DNA of 64,000 nt. Origin: Nonomuraea sediminis (GTDB taxonomy: Bacteria; Actinomycetota; Actinomycetes; Streptosporangiales; Streptosporangiaceae). The position numbers and the translations under genes were made by a program. The stretch's first letter is position 1. Every line of letters starts with the position of its first letter. Shown here piece by piece: positions 47,720 through 55,903 of the stretch. The DNA is taken from NCBI RefSeq assembly GCF_018531495.1, contig NZ_JAHDTI010000004.1:124001-188000 (forward strand). The letters run 5' to 3'. The notes below the pieces were generated by a model. That model was not told the origin of the DNA. It did no database searches and saw nothing but the letters and a program-made list of their open reading frames with translations.

Positions 47720-50700
47720 GACGGGCAGATCGTCTCGTAGGGCTGGTCCGGCAGGTACTGGTGCCACTCCGACCGCGTCAGTGAGCGGCCCGCCAGGTTG
47801 CACAGCGTCGTGGCCGAGTCCCTGGGCATCACGATGGGCCACAGGCGCACCTGCTTCCCCTCGTCGGCGCCGGCCAGCATCGTCCCGTCGGGGTCGTAGG
47901 CCAGGGCCTGGACGGCGCGCCCGCGCCCGGGCAGCGGACGGCCGATCTGGCGCCGGGTGGCCACGTCCCACAGCCGCACCGTGGTGTCGGAGCCGCCGCT
48001 GGCCAGCGTGCGGCCGTCGGGGCTGAAGGCCAGCGCCCGCACCTGGTCGGTGTGCCCGGTCAGCGGCTGGCCGAGCTGCCTGCCCGACGGCACGTCCCAC
48101 AGGTGGACCGTGCCGTCGCTGGAGGTGGCCAGGGTCCGGCCGTCGGGGGCGAAGGCCAGGGCGTTCGCGGTGCCCGTGTCGGTGAATTTCGAGATCTGGC
48201 GGCCGGTGCCGAGGTCCCAGAGCATGACCGTGTTGTCGCCGTACCCCAGGGCCACCAGCTCACCGGACAGCCCGAAGGCGGCCGCCCACAGCACCGCCGT
48301 CTCCCTGGCCACGCGCAGCGGCGCGCCCACGGGCGCCCCGGTGGCCAGCGCCCACCGGCGGACGGTGTTGTCCCCCGCCACGCTGACCACGCTCCGCCCG
48401 TCCCGCGCGAAGGCCACGGCCGAGATGCCGTAGGTGTGTCCCGAGCCGGTCCACAGCAGTTTGCCGCTGGCGGTGTCCCACAGGCGGACCTTCCTGTCGT
48501 ATCCGCCGCTGGCCACCGTACGGCCGTCCTGGCTGATCGCGACGGCGGTCGCGCCCTTGGGGTGGCCGGCCAGCAGCCGGCCGGGCTCGCCACGCTGCCA
48601 CAGGTGGACGGGCCCGGTGTCGTCCGCGCCGACCAGGTACGAGCCGTAGGCGAGCCCGTTCATCGAGCCGCCCGGCGAGACCGGCATGCCCACGGTCGCC
48701 TTCCACATGCGGATCGTGTCGTCGCGGCTGGCCGTGGCCAGGGTCCTGCCGTCGGGCGACCACGCCACGCCCTCGACGTCCTCGGTGTGGCCGGTGAGCG
48801 GGTCGCCGAGCGCGCGGCGGTTCTCCACGTCCCACAGCCGGACCGTCTGGTCGACGCTGGTGGTGGCCAGGGTCCTGCCGTCGGGGCTGAAGGCCACGTC
48901 CCGCACGAAGTTGGTGTGGCCCGACAGCGTGGCGAGCGGGCTGCGCGAGGCCACGTCCCACAGCCGCGCGGTCTTGTCGTCGGAGGCGCTGGCCAGGAGC
49001 TTCCCGTCGGGGCTGAACGTGACCGCCTCCACGGCGTCGGCGTGCCCGCTGAGCACCCCGGCGGCCTGGCGGCCGGCCACGCTCCACAGCCGGATCGTGT
49101 GGTCGTAGCTGGAGCTGGCAAGCAGCTTCCCGTCGGGGCTGAACGCCACCCCGGTCACCCCGTCGCGGTGCCCGGGCAGCAGGGCGAGCTGCCGCCGGGC
49201 CTTCACGTCCCACAGCCGGACCGTGCGGTCGTGGCCCGCGCTGGCCAGCAGCCTGCCGTCGGGGCTGAACGCCACGTCCTCGACGTAGCCGGTGTGCCCC
49301 GCGAGCACGCCCAGCGCACGCCCCGTCGCCACGTCCCACAGTCGCAGCGTGCGATCGTCTCCCGAACTGGCCAGGACCTTGCCGTCGGGGCTGAAGGCCA
49401 CGCCGTACACCACCCCCTGGTGGCCGACGAGCGGATTGCCGAGCTGCTGTCCCGCGGCGGTCCAGATCTTGATCTTCGAGCCCTGCGTGCCCGCGATCAG
49501 CTTTCCGTCGGGGCTGAAGGCCACGTCGAAGGCGTCGTCCTGGCCGCCGCCGAGCACGCCGCGCGACGGCCCCGCCAGCGCGTTGATCATCGCGTAGCGC
49601 GCGTCGGGCGTCTGCGCGAAGCGCCAGGCCGTGACCGCGAGCAGCTGCGAGACCGTCGCGTCGCTCTCGCCGATCTCCTTGCTCTGCGCCGCGAGCAGCC
49701 GCGACAGCGCCGACCTGTTCTGCTCCTGGGCGATGGCGCGCTGCGTGTCCGCGTTGCGCGCCGCGATGACCGCGCCCGCCGCGGCCACGACCGCGACCAC
49801 GAGGAGCGACACCAGCGCCACGACCGCCAGGCTGCGCACGCGCGTGGCGCGGGACAGCGCCCGGTTGCTCGCGTCGATGAAGTCGCGCTCGAGCCGGGTG
49901 AGCGTCAGGTGCAGCCGCCCCGCGACCACCCAGCGCTGGATCTCCTCCAGCCTGCTGCCGCGCAGCAGGTCCCCCGCCTTGCGCCCGTGCTCGTCCCAGT
50001 GGTGCGCGGCCGCCGTCAGATTGCCCAGTACGGCGAGCCCGCCCCGATCCGCCTCCACCCACCCGCGCAACCGTGGCCAGGCCCGCAGCAGCGCGGGCCG
50101 GGTGAGCATCACCTCGTCCTCGCGCCGCGAGATCAGGTACGAGAACACGTCCAGGACCCGCTCGACCGCGGCCCGCTGCGCCTTCGGGCGGTCGCCCAGC
50201 AGGTCGGCCAGCGCGGCCGGCCGGGCGGTCTCCACCTCGTCGGCGCCGATCGTGACCATGCGGAGGAAGACCTCCGGCGCCAGCTCCCGCTCGGCGTCGC
50301 GAAGCAGCCCGTAGGCGTCCTCGGCCAGCGCGCCGAGCGCCGGGTCGGCGGACGCGGTCACCAGCACGCCCTGGGCCCTGCGGCTGCCGGCAAGCAACAG
50401 TCCGTCGGTGTCCTCGTCGCCAGCGCCCACCAGCGCGAGCAGCAGTTCGCGGGCGGTCGGCCTGGCGTCGGGGTCCTTCGACAGCGCCGCCGCGACCAGA
50501 CCCCGCAGCGGCGGCGGCAGCACCTCCAGGTCGGGCTCGAGCGACAGCACCCTGTGCATGACCGCGCCCAGGCTGTCGGCGTGGAACGGGTCGCTCCCCG
50601 TCGCGGCGAACAGCACGATGGCGCCCCACGCGAACACGTCCGCCGGGGCGCCGGCCCGCTGACCCGCGAACACCTCCGGCGCCATGTACGTCGGCGTGCC

Positions 50701-51195
50701 CGCCGCCAGCCCGGTCGAGGTCAGGGACATGTCCTCGGTCCGCGCCACGCCGAAGTCGATCACCCGGGGGCCGTCGGGGCCGAGGAGCACGTTGTCCGGC
50801 TTGAGGTCGCGGTGCACGACTCCGGCCTCGTGCACGGCGGTCAGCGCCGTCGCGATCGCGGTGACCAGGCGGCGCAGGTCGTCGCCCGTGATGCGGTGTC
50901 CATCCTGCACCGCCGTACGCAGGCTCGGCCCGGGGACGTACTCGCTGACGACGTACGGCGGGCGGGCCTCCAGGTCGGCGTCCAGGACGCGTGCCGTACA
51001 GAAGGAGGCCACCCGCCTGGTGGCGGTGACCTCCCGCTCGAGGCGGCCGTCAGGGGCGTGCAGGACCTTGAGCGCGACCCGCCTGCCCGCCCCGTCGTAG
51101 GCCTCGTAAACGACGCCCTGACCGCCCACACCCAGCCTGCCGGCCAACCAATATGCCCCGATACGCTGCGGGTCGTCCGGAGTCAGGGCCCCCAT
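47695..51195 (-). CDS. Ser/Thr protein kinase fused to 14 WD40 repeats
   Basis: An approximately 1166-residue protein; the ATG at 51195 is taken because TTATC lies about eight bases upstream and no SD is seen (51201 ATG and 51228 TTG are alternatives). The kinase domain is intact: GRLGVGGQGVVYEAYD, VALKVLHA, HRDLKPDNVLL, DFGVA and APEVF. The middle resembles the part that follows the ATPase in nSTAND1 proteins (TRPALLRAWPRLRGW) but has no P-loop. A membrane helix follows (about 460-485), then 14 WD40 units ending FSPDGxxLA...VRLWD, enough for two seven-bladed propellers outside the membrane. A signal sensed by the propellers could control the kinase (inference). Blades 8, 10 and 11 are degenerate. 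Confidence 0.92.
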   Translation of the reverse strand: MGALTPDDPQRIGAYWLAGRLGVGGQGVVYEAYDGAGRRVALKVLHAPDGRLEREVTATRRVASFCTARVLDADLEARPPYVVSEYVPGPSLRTAVQDGHRITGDDLRRLVTAIATALTAVHEAGVVHRDLKPDNVLLGPDGPRVIDFGVARTEDMSLTSTGLAAGTPTYMAPEVFAGQRAGAPADVFAWGAIVLFAATGSDPFHADSLGAVMHRVLSLEPDLEVLPPPLRGLVAAALSKDPDARPTARELLLALVGAGDEDTDGLLLAGSRRAQGVLVTASADPALGALAEDAYGLLRDAERELAPEVFLRMVTIGADEVETARPAALADLLGDRPKAQRAAVERVLDVFSYLISRREDEVMLTRPALLRAWPRLRGWVEADRGGLAVLGNLTAAAHHWDEHGRKAGDLLRGSRLEEIQRWVVAGRLHLTLTRLERDFIDASNRALSRATRVRSLAVVALVSLLVVAVVAAAGAVIAARNADTQRAIAQEQNRSALSRLLAAQSKEIGESDATVSQLLAVTAWRFAQTPDARYAMINALAGPSRGVLGGGQDDAFDVAFSPDGKLIAGTQGSKIKIWTAAGQQLGNPLVGHQGVVYGVAFSPDGKVLASSGDDRTLRLWDVATGRALGVLAGHTGYVEDVAFSPDGRLLASAGHDRTVRLWDVKARRQLALLPGHRDGVTGVAFSPDGKLLASSSYDHTIRLWSVAGRQAAGVLSGHADAVEAVTFSPDGKLLASASDDKTARLWDVASRSPLATLSGHTNFVRDVAFSPDGRTLATTSVDQTVRLWDVENRRALGDPLTGHTEDVEGVAWSPDGRTLATASRDDTIRMWKATVGMPVSPGGSMNGLAYGSYLVGADDTGPVHLWQRGEPGRLLAGHPKGATAVAISQDGRTVASGGYDRKVRLWDTASGKLLWTGSGHTYGISAVAFARDGRSVVSVAGDNTVRRWALATGAPVGAPLRVARETAVLWAAAFGLSGELVALGYGDNTVMLWDLGTGRQISKFTDTGTANALAFAPDGRTLATSSDGTVHLWDVPSGRQLGQPLTGHTDQVRALAFSPDGRTLASGGSDTTVRLWDVATRRQIGRPLPGRGRAVQALAYDPDGTMLAGADEGKQVRLWPIVMPRDSATTLCNLAGRSLTRSEWHQYLPDQPYETICPSYGRPSAR

Positions 51196-51233
51196 GTGCA
51201 TGTGGATAAGACGCGGCAGGTCCGGCAAAGGTT

Positions 51234-51962
51234 CTATCCGCGGTTGATGCGGACCTCCCCGGCGCCGCTCCGCGCGATGATCGTACGGCCCGCGGAGGAG
51301 CCCGCGTCCTTGATCTGCGAGCGGGCACGGCCGTCGTCGCTCTTGACCGTCACCGCGTACTGGCCGTCGGGCACCGTGGCCGTCACGTTGCCGTCCTTCG
51401 TCAGCAGGTCGAGCCGCGTCGGCGCGACCGCGAACGTCAGGTCGATGCCGCCCCCGGAGTTGCGCACCTTGACGTCGGTGGACTTGAGCCGTTCGCCCGA
51501 GATGCCGTCGTCGCTGCCGTTGAGGCGCAACGCCCCCGAGGTGTCGTAGACCTGGATCCGCCCGCTCGACGACACGGTCACGTCCTGCGCCAGCCCGTTG
51601 ACGATCACCCCGTCGTCGTCACCGTCGACGACCAGTTTCACGCCGGGCGGCACCTTGACGTGGTAGCGCCCGCCGCAGTCGCCGAACACCACCCGGCAGG
51701 AGGCCCCCAGCCGCAATGTGCCGTCCTTCAGCGACCAGGTCGCGTTGCCCTCCTGCGCGGCCTTCCCGCGCAGCCACCGCTCCACCTGCACGGACCCGGC
51801 AGTGCCCGGCTCGACCCGCAGCCCGCCGAGCGCCGACTTGATCGTCAGCGAGCCGCCCGTGAAGGGGAAGGACTGGGCGGAGTGGACCTCCTTCGCGTCC
51901 AGCTCGATCCCGCACCCCGTGAGCATGATCGCGGCCACCACTAAGATGATGATTCGCTTCAT
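51234..51962 (-). CDS. Lipoprotein with DUF4097-like beta-solenoid
   Basis: A 242-residue protein from the ATG at 51962. A short signal ends in a lipobox (AIMLTGC, Cys near residue 17). The body consists of repeated beta strands with Gly-Asp turns (for example VVDGDDDGVIVNGLAQDVTV and VRNSGGGIDLTFAVAPT), the layout of DUF4097 family adhesin-like proteins. It ends 38 bases before the kinase ATG on the same strand, so both may be co-expressed and the lipoprotein could be a partner of the propeller domain outside the cell. Confidence 0.8.
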   Translation of the reverse strand: MKRIIILVVAAIMLTGCGIELDAKEVHSAQSFPFTGGSLTIKSALGGLRVEPGTAGSVQVERWLRGKAAQEGNATWSLKDGTLRLGASCRVVFGDCGGRYHVKVPPGVKLVVDGDDDGVIVNGLAQDVTVSSSGRIQVYDTSGALRLNGSDDGISGERLKSTDVKVRNSGGGIDLTFAVAPTRLDLLTKDGNVTATVPDGQYAVTVKSDDGRARSQIKDAGSSAGRTIIARSGAGEVRINRG

Positions 51963-52104
51963 ACGGCCATGCTGGCCAGCCCCGACACCCCCGCCATCGG
52001 CCATCTGACCGACCCCCCGTCCCTCTTTCGGTCAAACCTGGGACCGGAGGCGTTTCAGGGGATCCCTGCGGACGACGCCGCCGTTTCTGTGCGGTGAGGC
52101 CCGA

Positions 52105-52545
52105 TCAGGGCTGCGAGGTGTCGCGGCTCCAGATCTGGGTGCACCGGGGGAGGTCTGCGATGCCACCGCCTTCCGGGATCATGCCCCAGAGGAAGGGGAT
52201 CATGTACTGAGGCGGTTCGCCCAGGAGCACGGTCAGTTCGTCCTCGGTGACCGTGAGGGAGAACGACGCGCCAGGTTGCCCCGGGTTCCATCCTTCTTCG
52301 ACGGCCCGCCGGATGCATCCACCGACCAGGACGGGCCGAACCGTGATCGTTCGCTCTCCAAACGAGTTGTCCGGCCGGGCGCAGGGGAGCGACACCACGA
52401 GAACGCCTCCCGGCTCCTCGGCCCGCTCGGCGGTGAAGCTCAACGGACTCCAGGTGTCGCCTCGGCCACGGGTCGGCTTGTGGCGCACACGCCACCGGTA
52501 TGCGGTGCCGTCGACCGTGATGAGCCGCGAGCCTTTCCTCGGCAT
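52105..52545 (-). CDS. Conserved hypothetical protein (MPRKGSR type)
   Basis: About 146 residues from the ATG at 52545; GTG codons at 52548 and 52551 are possible starts, with GGAGG 5-11 bases upstream. MPRKGSRLITVDGTAYRWRV opens a small beta-rich domain, and a middle segment (GGVLVVSLPCARPDN) and a C-terminal ITVRPVLVGGCIRRAVEEGW segment follow. Proteins of this form are common in actinomycetes without a known role. A frame extending to 52872 exists but is not needed. Confidence 0.65.
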   Translation of the reverse strand: MPRKGSRLITVDGTAYRWRVRHKPTRGRGDTWSPLSFTAERAEEPGGVLVVSLPCARPDNSFGERTITVRPVLVGGCIRRAVEEGWNPGQPGASFSLTVTEDELTVLLGEPPQYMIPFLWGMIPEGGGIADLPRCTQIWSRDTSQP

Positions 52546-52655
52546 CACCACAATTGCCTCCAAGCTCTGCCCTTGCCCCATGGGAGCACCCGAACCAGCG
52601 CAAGCGTAACCGCCGTCCATCATCATGATCGACCGTTTTCCCAGGCATCCGCAGG

Positions 52656-53432
52656 CTAGGGAAGCGTGACGAACTTGCCGAGGAAGTGCCGGACGATGGG
52701 GGTGTCCAGCCGGTAGTCGAGGTTGGCGCGCCTGCAGGCGTCGTCCTGTCCGCTGATCGTCGTGGCGATGAGCAGATGCGAGTCGCGCCCACCCAGGAAG
52801 TTCGGGCCGCCCGAGTCGCCGAAGCAGGTGCTGCCGTCGCCCTTGGCACGGTCCGGTGTCAGCTCGAGCCACCTGCGGGAGACCGCCTTGAAGGAGATGG
52901 ACGCCTGGTTACGGGTGTCGTTGTACCGGTAGTCGCCCTTCCTGGTCACAGACAGCGCGCCGTATCCGACCGGGGTGAATGGCGTCGCCTTCAGCTTCTT
53001 GTTGGTTCTGAGCTGGTCGAGCATGCCCGCGGCGGGCAACTGGGCGGGCTTGATGTCCGGGACGGCCGCGCTGAAGACGACGACGGCCATGTCGTGGAGG
53101 TCGGACTTCTTCTTGTACCGCGGATCGGGGATGTAGCGACCGGTGAAGAGCTGGGACCCGGGCTTGTACTCATTGACGAACGTGACCCGGGCGGTCTTCT
53201 GTCCTTTGTGTCCGCAGTGGGCGGCGGTGAGGAAGACGGTCGGGGAGATGAGCGTGCCGGTGCAGTAGGACCAGCTGCCGTCGGGATGCGCCTTCTGACC
53301 GATGAGGGCGCCCACCTCCGGGTGGGCGTTCCCGTCGGCGGAGCCGTTGGTGATGGCCGATGCGGGCAAGGAGATACCCAGGACACCCAGAACCAGCGCG
53401 GGGAGAATCGCGACAAAGGGGACAAATCGCAT
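52656..53432 (-). CDS. Secreted trypsin-like serine protease
   Basis: A 258-residue S1-type protease from the ATG at 53432. The signal peptide is about 25 residues (ends near PASAITNG). The catalytic triad is complete: His in FLTAAHCGHK, Asp in DLHDMAVVVF and Ser in TCFGDSGGPN. Six Cys residues could form disulfides. It is exported, and cleavage specificity is not clear from the sequence (Gly-rich pocket region). It sits next to the larger V8-like protein on the same strand. Confidence 0.9.
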   Translation of the reverse strand: MRFVPFVAILPALVLGVLGISLPASAITNGSADGNAHPEVGALIGQKAHPDGSWSYCTGTLISPTVFLTAAHCGHKGQKTARVTFVNEYKPGSQLFTGRYIPDPRYKKKSDLHDMAVVVFSAAVPDIKPAQLPAAGMLDQLRTNKKLKATPFTPVGYGALSVTRKGDYRYNDTRNQASISFKAVSRRWLELTPDRAKGDGSTCFGDSGGPNFLGGRDSHLLIATTISGQDDACRRANLDYRLDTPIVRHFLGKFVTLP

Positions 53433-53550
53433 TCCCGGAGTGTATGCACGCTTGGCCGAAACATGACATACATGCGCAAAAGATCTATACAAGACCTGTC
53501 AGGCACACGTTGCGCAAAGCCGCCGCGCGATCACGCGGAAGTCGATGATG

Positions 53551-53578
53551 GAAGGCCCGGCGCGAACGCCGGGCCTTC
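53551..53578. terminator. 12-base-pair hairpin after the V8-like gene
   Basis: GAAGGCCCGGCG and CGCCGGGCCTTC pair perfectly around CGAA, seven bases after the stop of the V8-like gene. There is no long T run on either strand. It can serve genes on the minus strand. Confidence 0.75.
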
Positions 53579-53584
53579 ACTGGG

Positions 53585-55219
53585 TCACTTCGTGGTCGGC
53601 AGGATGTTGCCGGACCAGGAGGCAGCGGCGGCCTTGTAGACGCCGGCCGCTTCCCCGTCGAAGTACGGCGAGGAGATCGCGTCGATCCGCTTGTTGTTGT
53701 CGGTGTCCAGGAACAGGCTGGTCACGCCGTTGACGTAGCCGAGGCGCTTGGCGTTGTTGTAGTTGGACAGCCAAGGTCCGCCGTTGGCGCCGCCGGTCAT
53801 GGCGCACTTGAGGGCGACCTGCTCCTCGACCTTGTACGCCGCGACCTTGACGTTCTTCTGGCTGGTCTTGCCGTAGCACCACTTGGGCGTCACGCCCGTG
53901 TAGGGCTTGTTGCCGTCGGGGTGCGCCTCGTACGGGTAGCCGAAGACGCGCACGTACTTGCCCGTCGGCTGGTTGTAGGCGAAGCCCTGACCGCCGACGT
54001 TGTCGCCGAGGCGGCCGACGTCCACCAGGCCGCCGTCGCGCACGAAGTACTGCTCGACGACGAACTTGACGGGCGCGGTGGCCTTGACCCACTTGACCAC
54101 CCAGTACTGCGTCTTGTACCAGGCGATCTCGTTGCCGTTCTTGTCCTTCTCGACCTCGAGGAAGCCGAGGAACTTGCCGTTGGCCTTGTCCTTCAGCAGC
54201 CTGTCGGACTCCTCCTTGCTGATCGGGACGCGGACGCCGTCGTTGTCGCAGAAGGCCGGCTTGCACCTCTCGCCGTTCTTCCACGCGGTCGTGGCCTCGG
54301 GCGCGCGGTCGTACTCGGCCTTGGTGACCTCGACGCCGAGCACCGTCACGCCGTCCTTGCCCTGGGCGTAGCCGCCCTTGCCGACGATCTCCTCGTCGGC
54401 GAAGGTGGCCTTGGGCGGGTTGACCGACTCGACGTTGGTGTCGCCGATCAGCTTCTTGTACGGGCCGTTGGGGCCGTACTTGCTGACCCCGTCGAGGTAC
54501 TCCTTCTCGGAGATCTGCTTGGCCTCGACCCACTTGTCGCCGACGAACTTGTCGTAGTCGTCGCCGTTGACCTGGACGACCTTGCCGTCGACGAACTTGA
54601 GGCCGTTGTAGACGGTCACGAACGCGTAGTCGCGGTCGCTGTCCTCGTAGTTGGCGTAGTCGTAGTGGGTGAAGGCGGTCTTGCCGACGTAGATCCCGGC
54701 GGGCGCCTTGCCCTGGTAGTACATGGGCACGAAGACCCAGTAGCCGAGCGTGCCGGAGTTGGCGGCCTCGTCGTAGACGCAGTGGCCCGCGGTGGCGACC
54801 AGGTTGCGGAACTGCGACTGGATCGAGGTGGCCGAGCACCAGCGCGGCTGGCCCTTGCCGTCGAGGAAGAACACCTTGCCGATGGTCTTGGGCAGGTTCA
54901 CGTTCTGCGACTTGACCGGGCTCTTCTTCTCCTGGCCGATCGGGGCGACCGTGCCGGGCTTGCCGTCGGCCGAGTACCCGCCGGTCATGACCACGCCGGT
55001 GCCCTCGGCCACATGGTCGTAGTTGTACGCGGTGGCCTGCTTGAGCGCCGCGTAGTTGGACTTGGACCAGAAGTCCAGCACCTTCTGGACCGCGGCGTAG
55101 TCCTTGGCCAGCGTGTCGGAGTCGACGTCGCCCGCGGCGCCCGCGGCGGTGGTGGTGCCGGCCAGCCCGGCGGCCAGCAGCCCTCCGGCCAGGAAGGTGG
55201 GGATGAGGATGCGCTTCAC
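53585..55219 (-). CDS. Secreted V8/trypsin-like protein lacking the catalytic Ser
   Basis: A 544-residue secreted protein with a 29-residue signal peptide (ends TTTAAGAAG). The fold looks like an S1/V8 protease: catalytic His in VATAGHCVYDE (near 150) and Asp in DSDRDYAFV are present. The serine position, normally GxSGGP, reads GGANGGPWL: residue 479 is Asn, codon AAC (53783-53785 on the minus strand). Between the Asp and that site lie about 280 residues, far more than in usual family members, with a Lys/Asp/Tyr-rich middle (for example KTQYWVVKWVK). It is probably a non-proteolytic binding protein or a decoy (inference). Confidence 0.8.
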   Translation of the reverse strand: MKRILIPTFLAGGLLAAGLAGTTTAAGAAGDVDSDTLAKDYAAVQKVLDFWSKSNYAALKQATAYNYDHVAEGTGVVMTGGYSADGKPGTVAPIGQEKKSPVKSQNVNLPKTIGKVFFLDGKGQPRWCSATSIQSQFRNLVATAGHCVYDEAANSGTLGYWVFVPMYYQGKAPAGIYVGKTAFTHYDYANYEDSDRDYAFVTVYNGLKFVDGKVVQVNGDDYDKFVGDKWVEAKQISEKEYLDGVSKYGPNGPYKKLIGDTNVESVNPPKATFADEEIVGKGGYAQGKDGVTVLGVEVTKAEYDRAPEATTAWKNGERCKPAFCDNDGVRVPISKEESDRLLKDKANGKFLGFLEVEKDKNGNEIAWYKTQYWVVKWVKATAPVKFVVEQYFVRDGGLVDVGRLGDNVGGQGFAYNQPTGKYVRVFGYPYEAHPDGNKPYTGVTPKWCYGKTSQKNVKVAAYKVEEQVALKCAMTGGANGGPWLSNYNNAKRLGYVNGVTSLFLDTDNNKRIDAISSPYFDGEAAGVYKAAAASWSGNILPTTK

Positions 55220-55464
55220 TTTCGATTACTCCTAGAGGTCTGTCGTGGCCCGCTTTTCTTACGGACCAGGCGTCAGAAGTGGAATGGCCAAGAACCTACA
55301 GCCCGATTTCCGGCTGTCCAGCGAAAAATTGGGCGCTATCTTTCTGTGACAAAGATTGACGATGCGTCCGCGCAGGTGAAAAGCATTCAGGCGTCCTGGA
55401 ATGTGACGCACATCACGGCACCGAATCGCTTTCTCGTGCGTCTGCGAAAAGGCCTCTGACGTGC
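55220..55464. other. Upstream region of the V8-like gene with a short ORF
   Basis: About 245 bases of lower GC than the genes. It holds the promoter of the V8-like gene and a hairpin with arms ACAGCC and GGCTGT at 55298-55317. On the plus strand a 37-codon frame runs from GTG at 55346 to a stop at 55459 (VTKIDDASAQVKSIQASWNV onwards), directly before the long hairpin at 55465. I do not call it a gene because no ribosome site or homologue is visible. Confidence 0.35.
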
Positions 55465-55505
55465 GCGAAGGCACGCCTCGAGAACAACTCGAGACGTGCC
55501 TTCGC
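55465..55505. terminator. Long hairpin, 17 paired bases
   Basis: GCGAAGGCACG and CGTGCCTTCGC, then CTCGAG and CTCGAG, form a stem with one C/A mismatch around a five-base loop (AACAA). It would be a strong transcription stop in both directions and isolates the V8-like gene from the AfsR region. Confidence 0.7.
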
Positions 55506-55608
55506 TATCCCTTTGTTGACGCATTCGCGCGTATATGAGTCCCCCTTCGCAGGACGCTGTGAAGCGGCATGAAAGCACGACGACATTGATGCGAATTAAA
55601 CGCGGGCG

Positions 55609-55770
55609 TCAAAATCGTCTAACGCGGGTACGGCAGGCCGCGGTGCCGTCCGGTGAATCGGAGACGGAACATGCGAGGGATGCTGGTTCGCCGGCCTTTA
55701 CGGTCGGTGGACGGCGGATTGACGCGGCGGCCATGGCGGCGGCGAGCGCGAGCCTGCGCCCGATGGTCAT
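55609..55770 (-). CDS. Truncated secreted-protein ORF, 53 residues
   Basis: The ATG at 55770 has an excellent Shine-Dalgarno site (GGAAGGAGAG) and starts a typical signal peptide, MTIGRRLALAAAMAAAS. After that, where a mature secreted domain should begin, the frame continues for 36 unremarkable residues with one Cys pair and ends in RRF. It may be the surviving 5' end of a secreted protein gene cut by a deletion, or a short exported peptide. It lies between the hairpin at 55465 and the divergent AfsR gene. Confidence 0.35.
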   Translation of the reverse strand: MTIGRRLALAAAMAAASIRRPPTVKAGEPASLACSVSDSPDGTAACRTRVRRF

Positions 55771-55903
55771 GGGCTCTCCTTCCTGGAGGTAGGAGCCCAC
55801 GATGGAGGCCGCCCTTCGACGGCGCCGTATACGCGACGTAGAAGATCTGTTTACCGGGCTTGGCCAGCATGGCTGCGACTACCAGGACTTGGGGGAACAG
55901 ACC

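Noticed and set aside
48000-49600. DNA-level tandem repeats of about 126 bases
   Set aside because: They correspond to the WD40 units of the kinase and are explained by protein repeat structure; no separate mobile or satellite element is needed.
53921-55459. A 512-codon plus-strand frame opposite the V8-like gene
   Set aside because: It is a low-complexity Val/Leu/Asp/Gly sequence mirrored from the secreted protein. Only its last 37 codons lie outside that gene, and these are noted separately.
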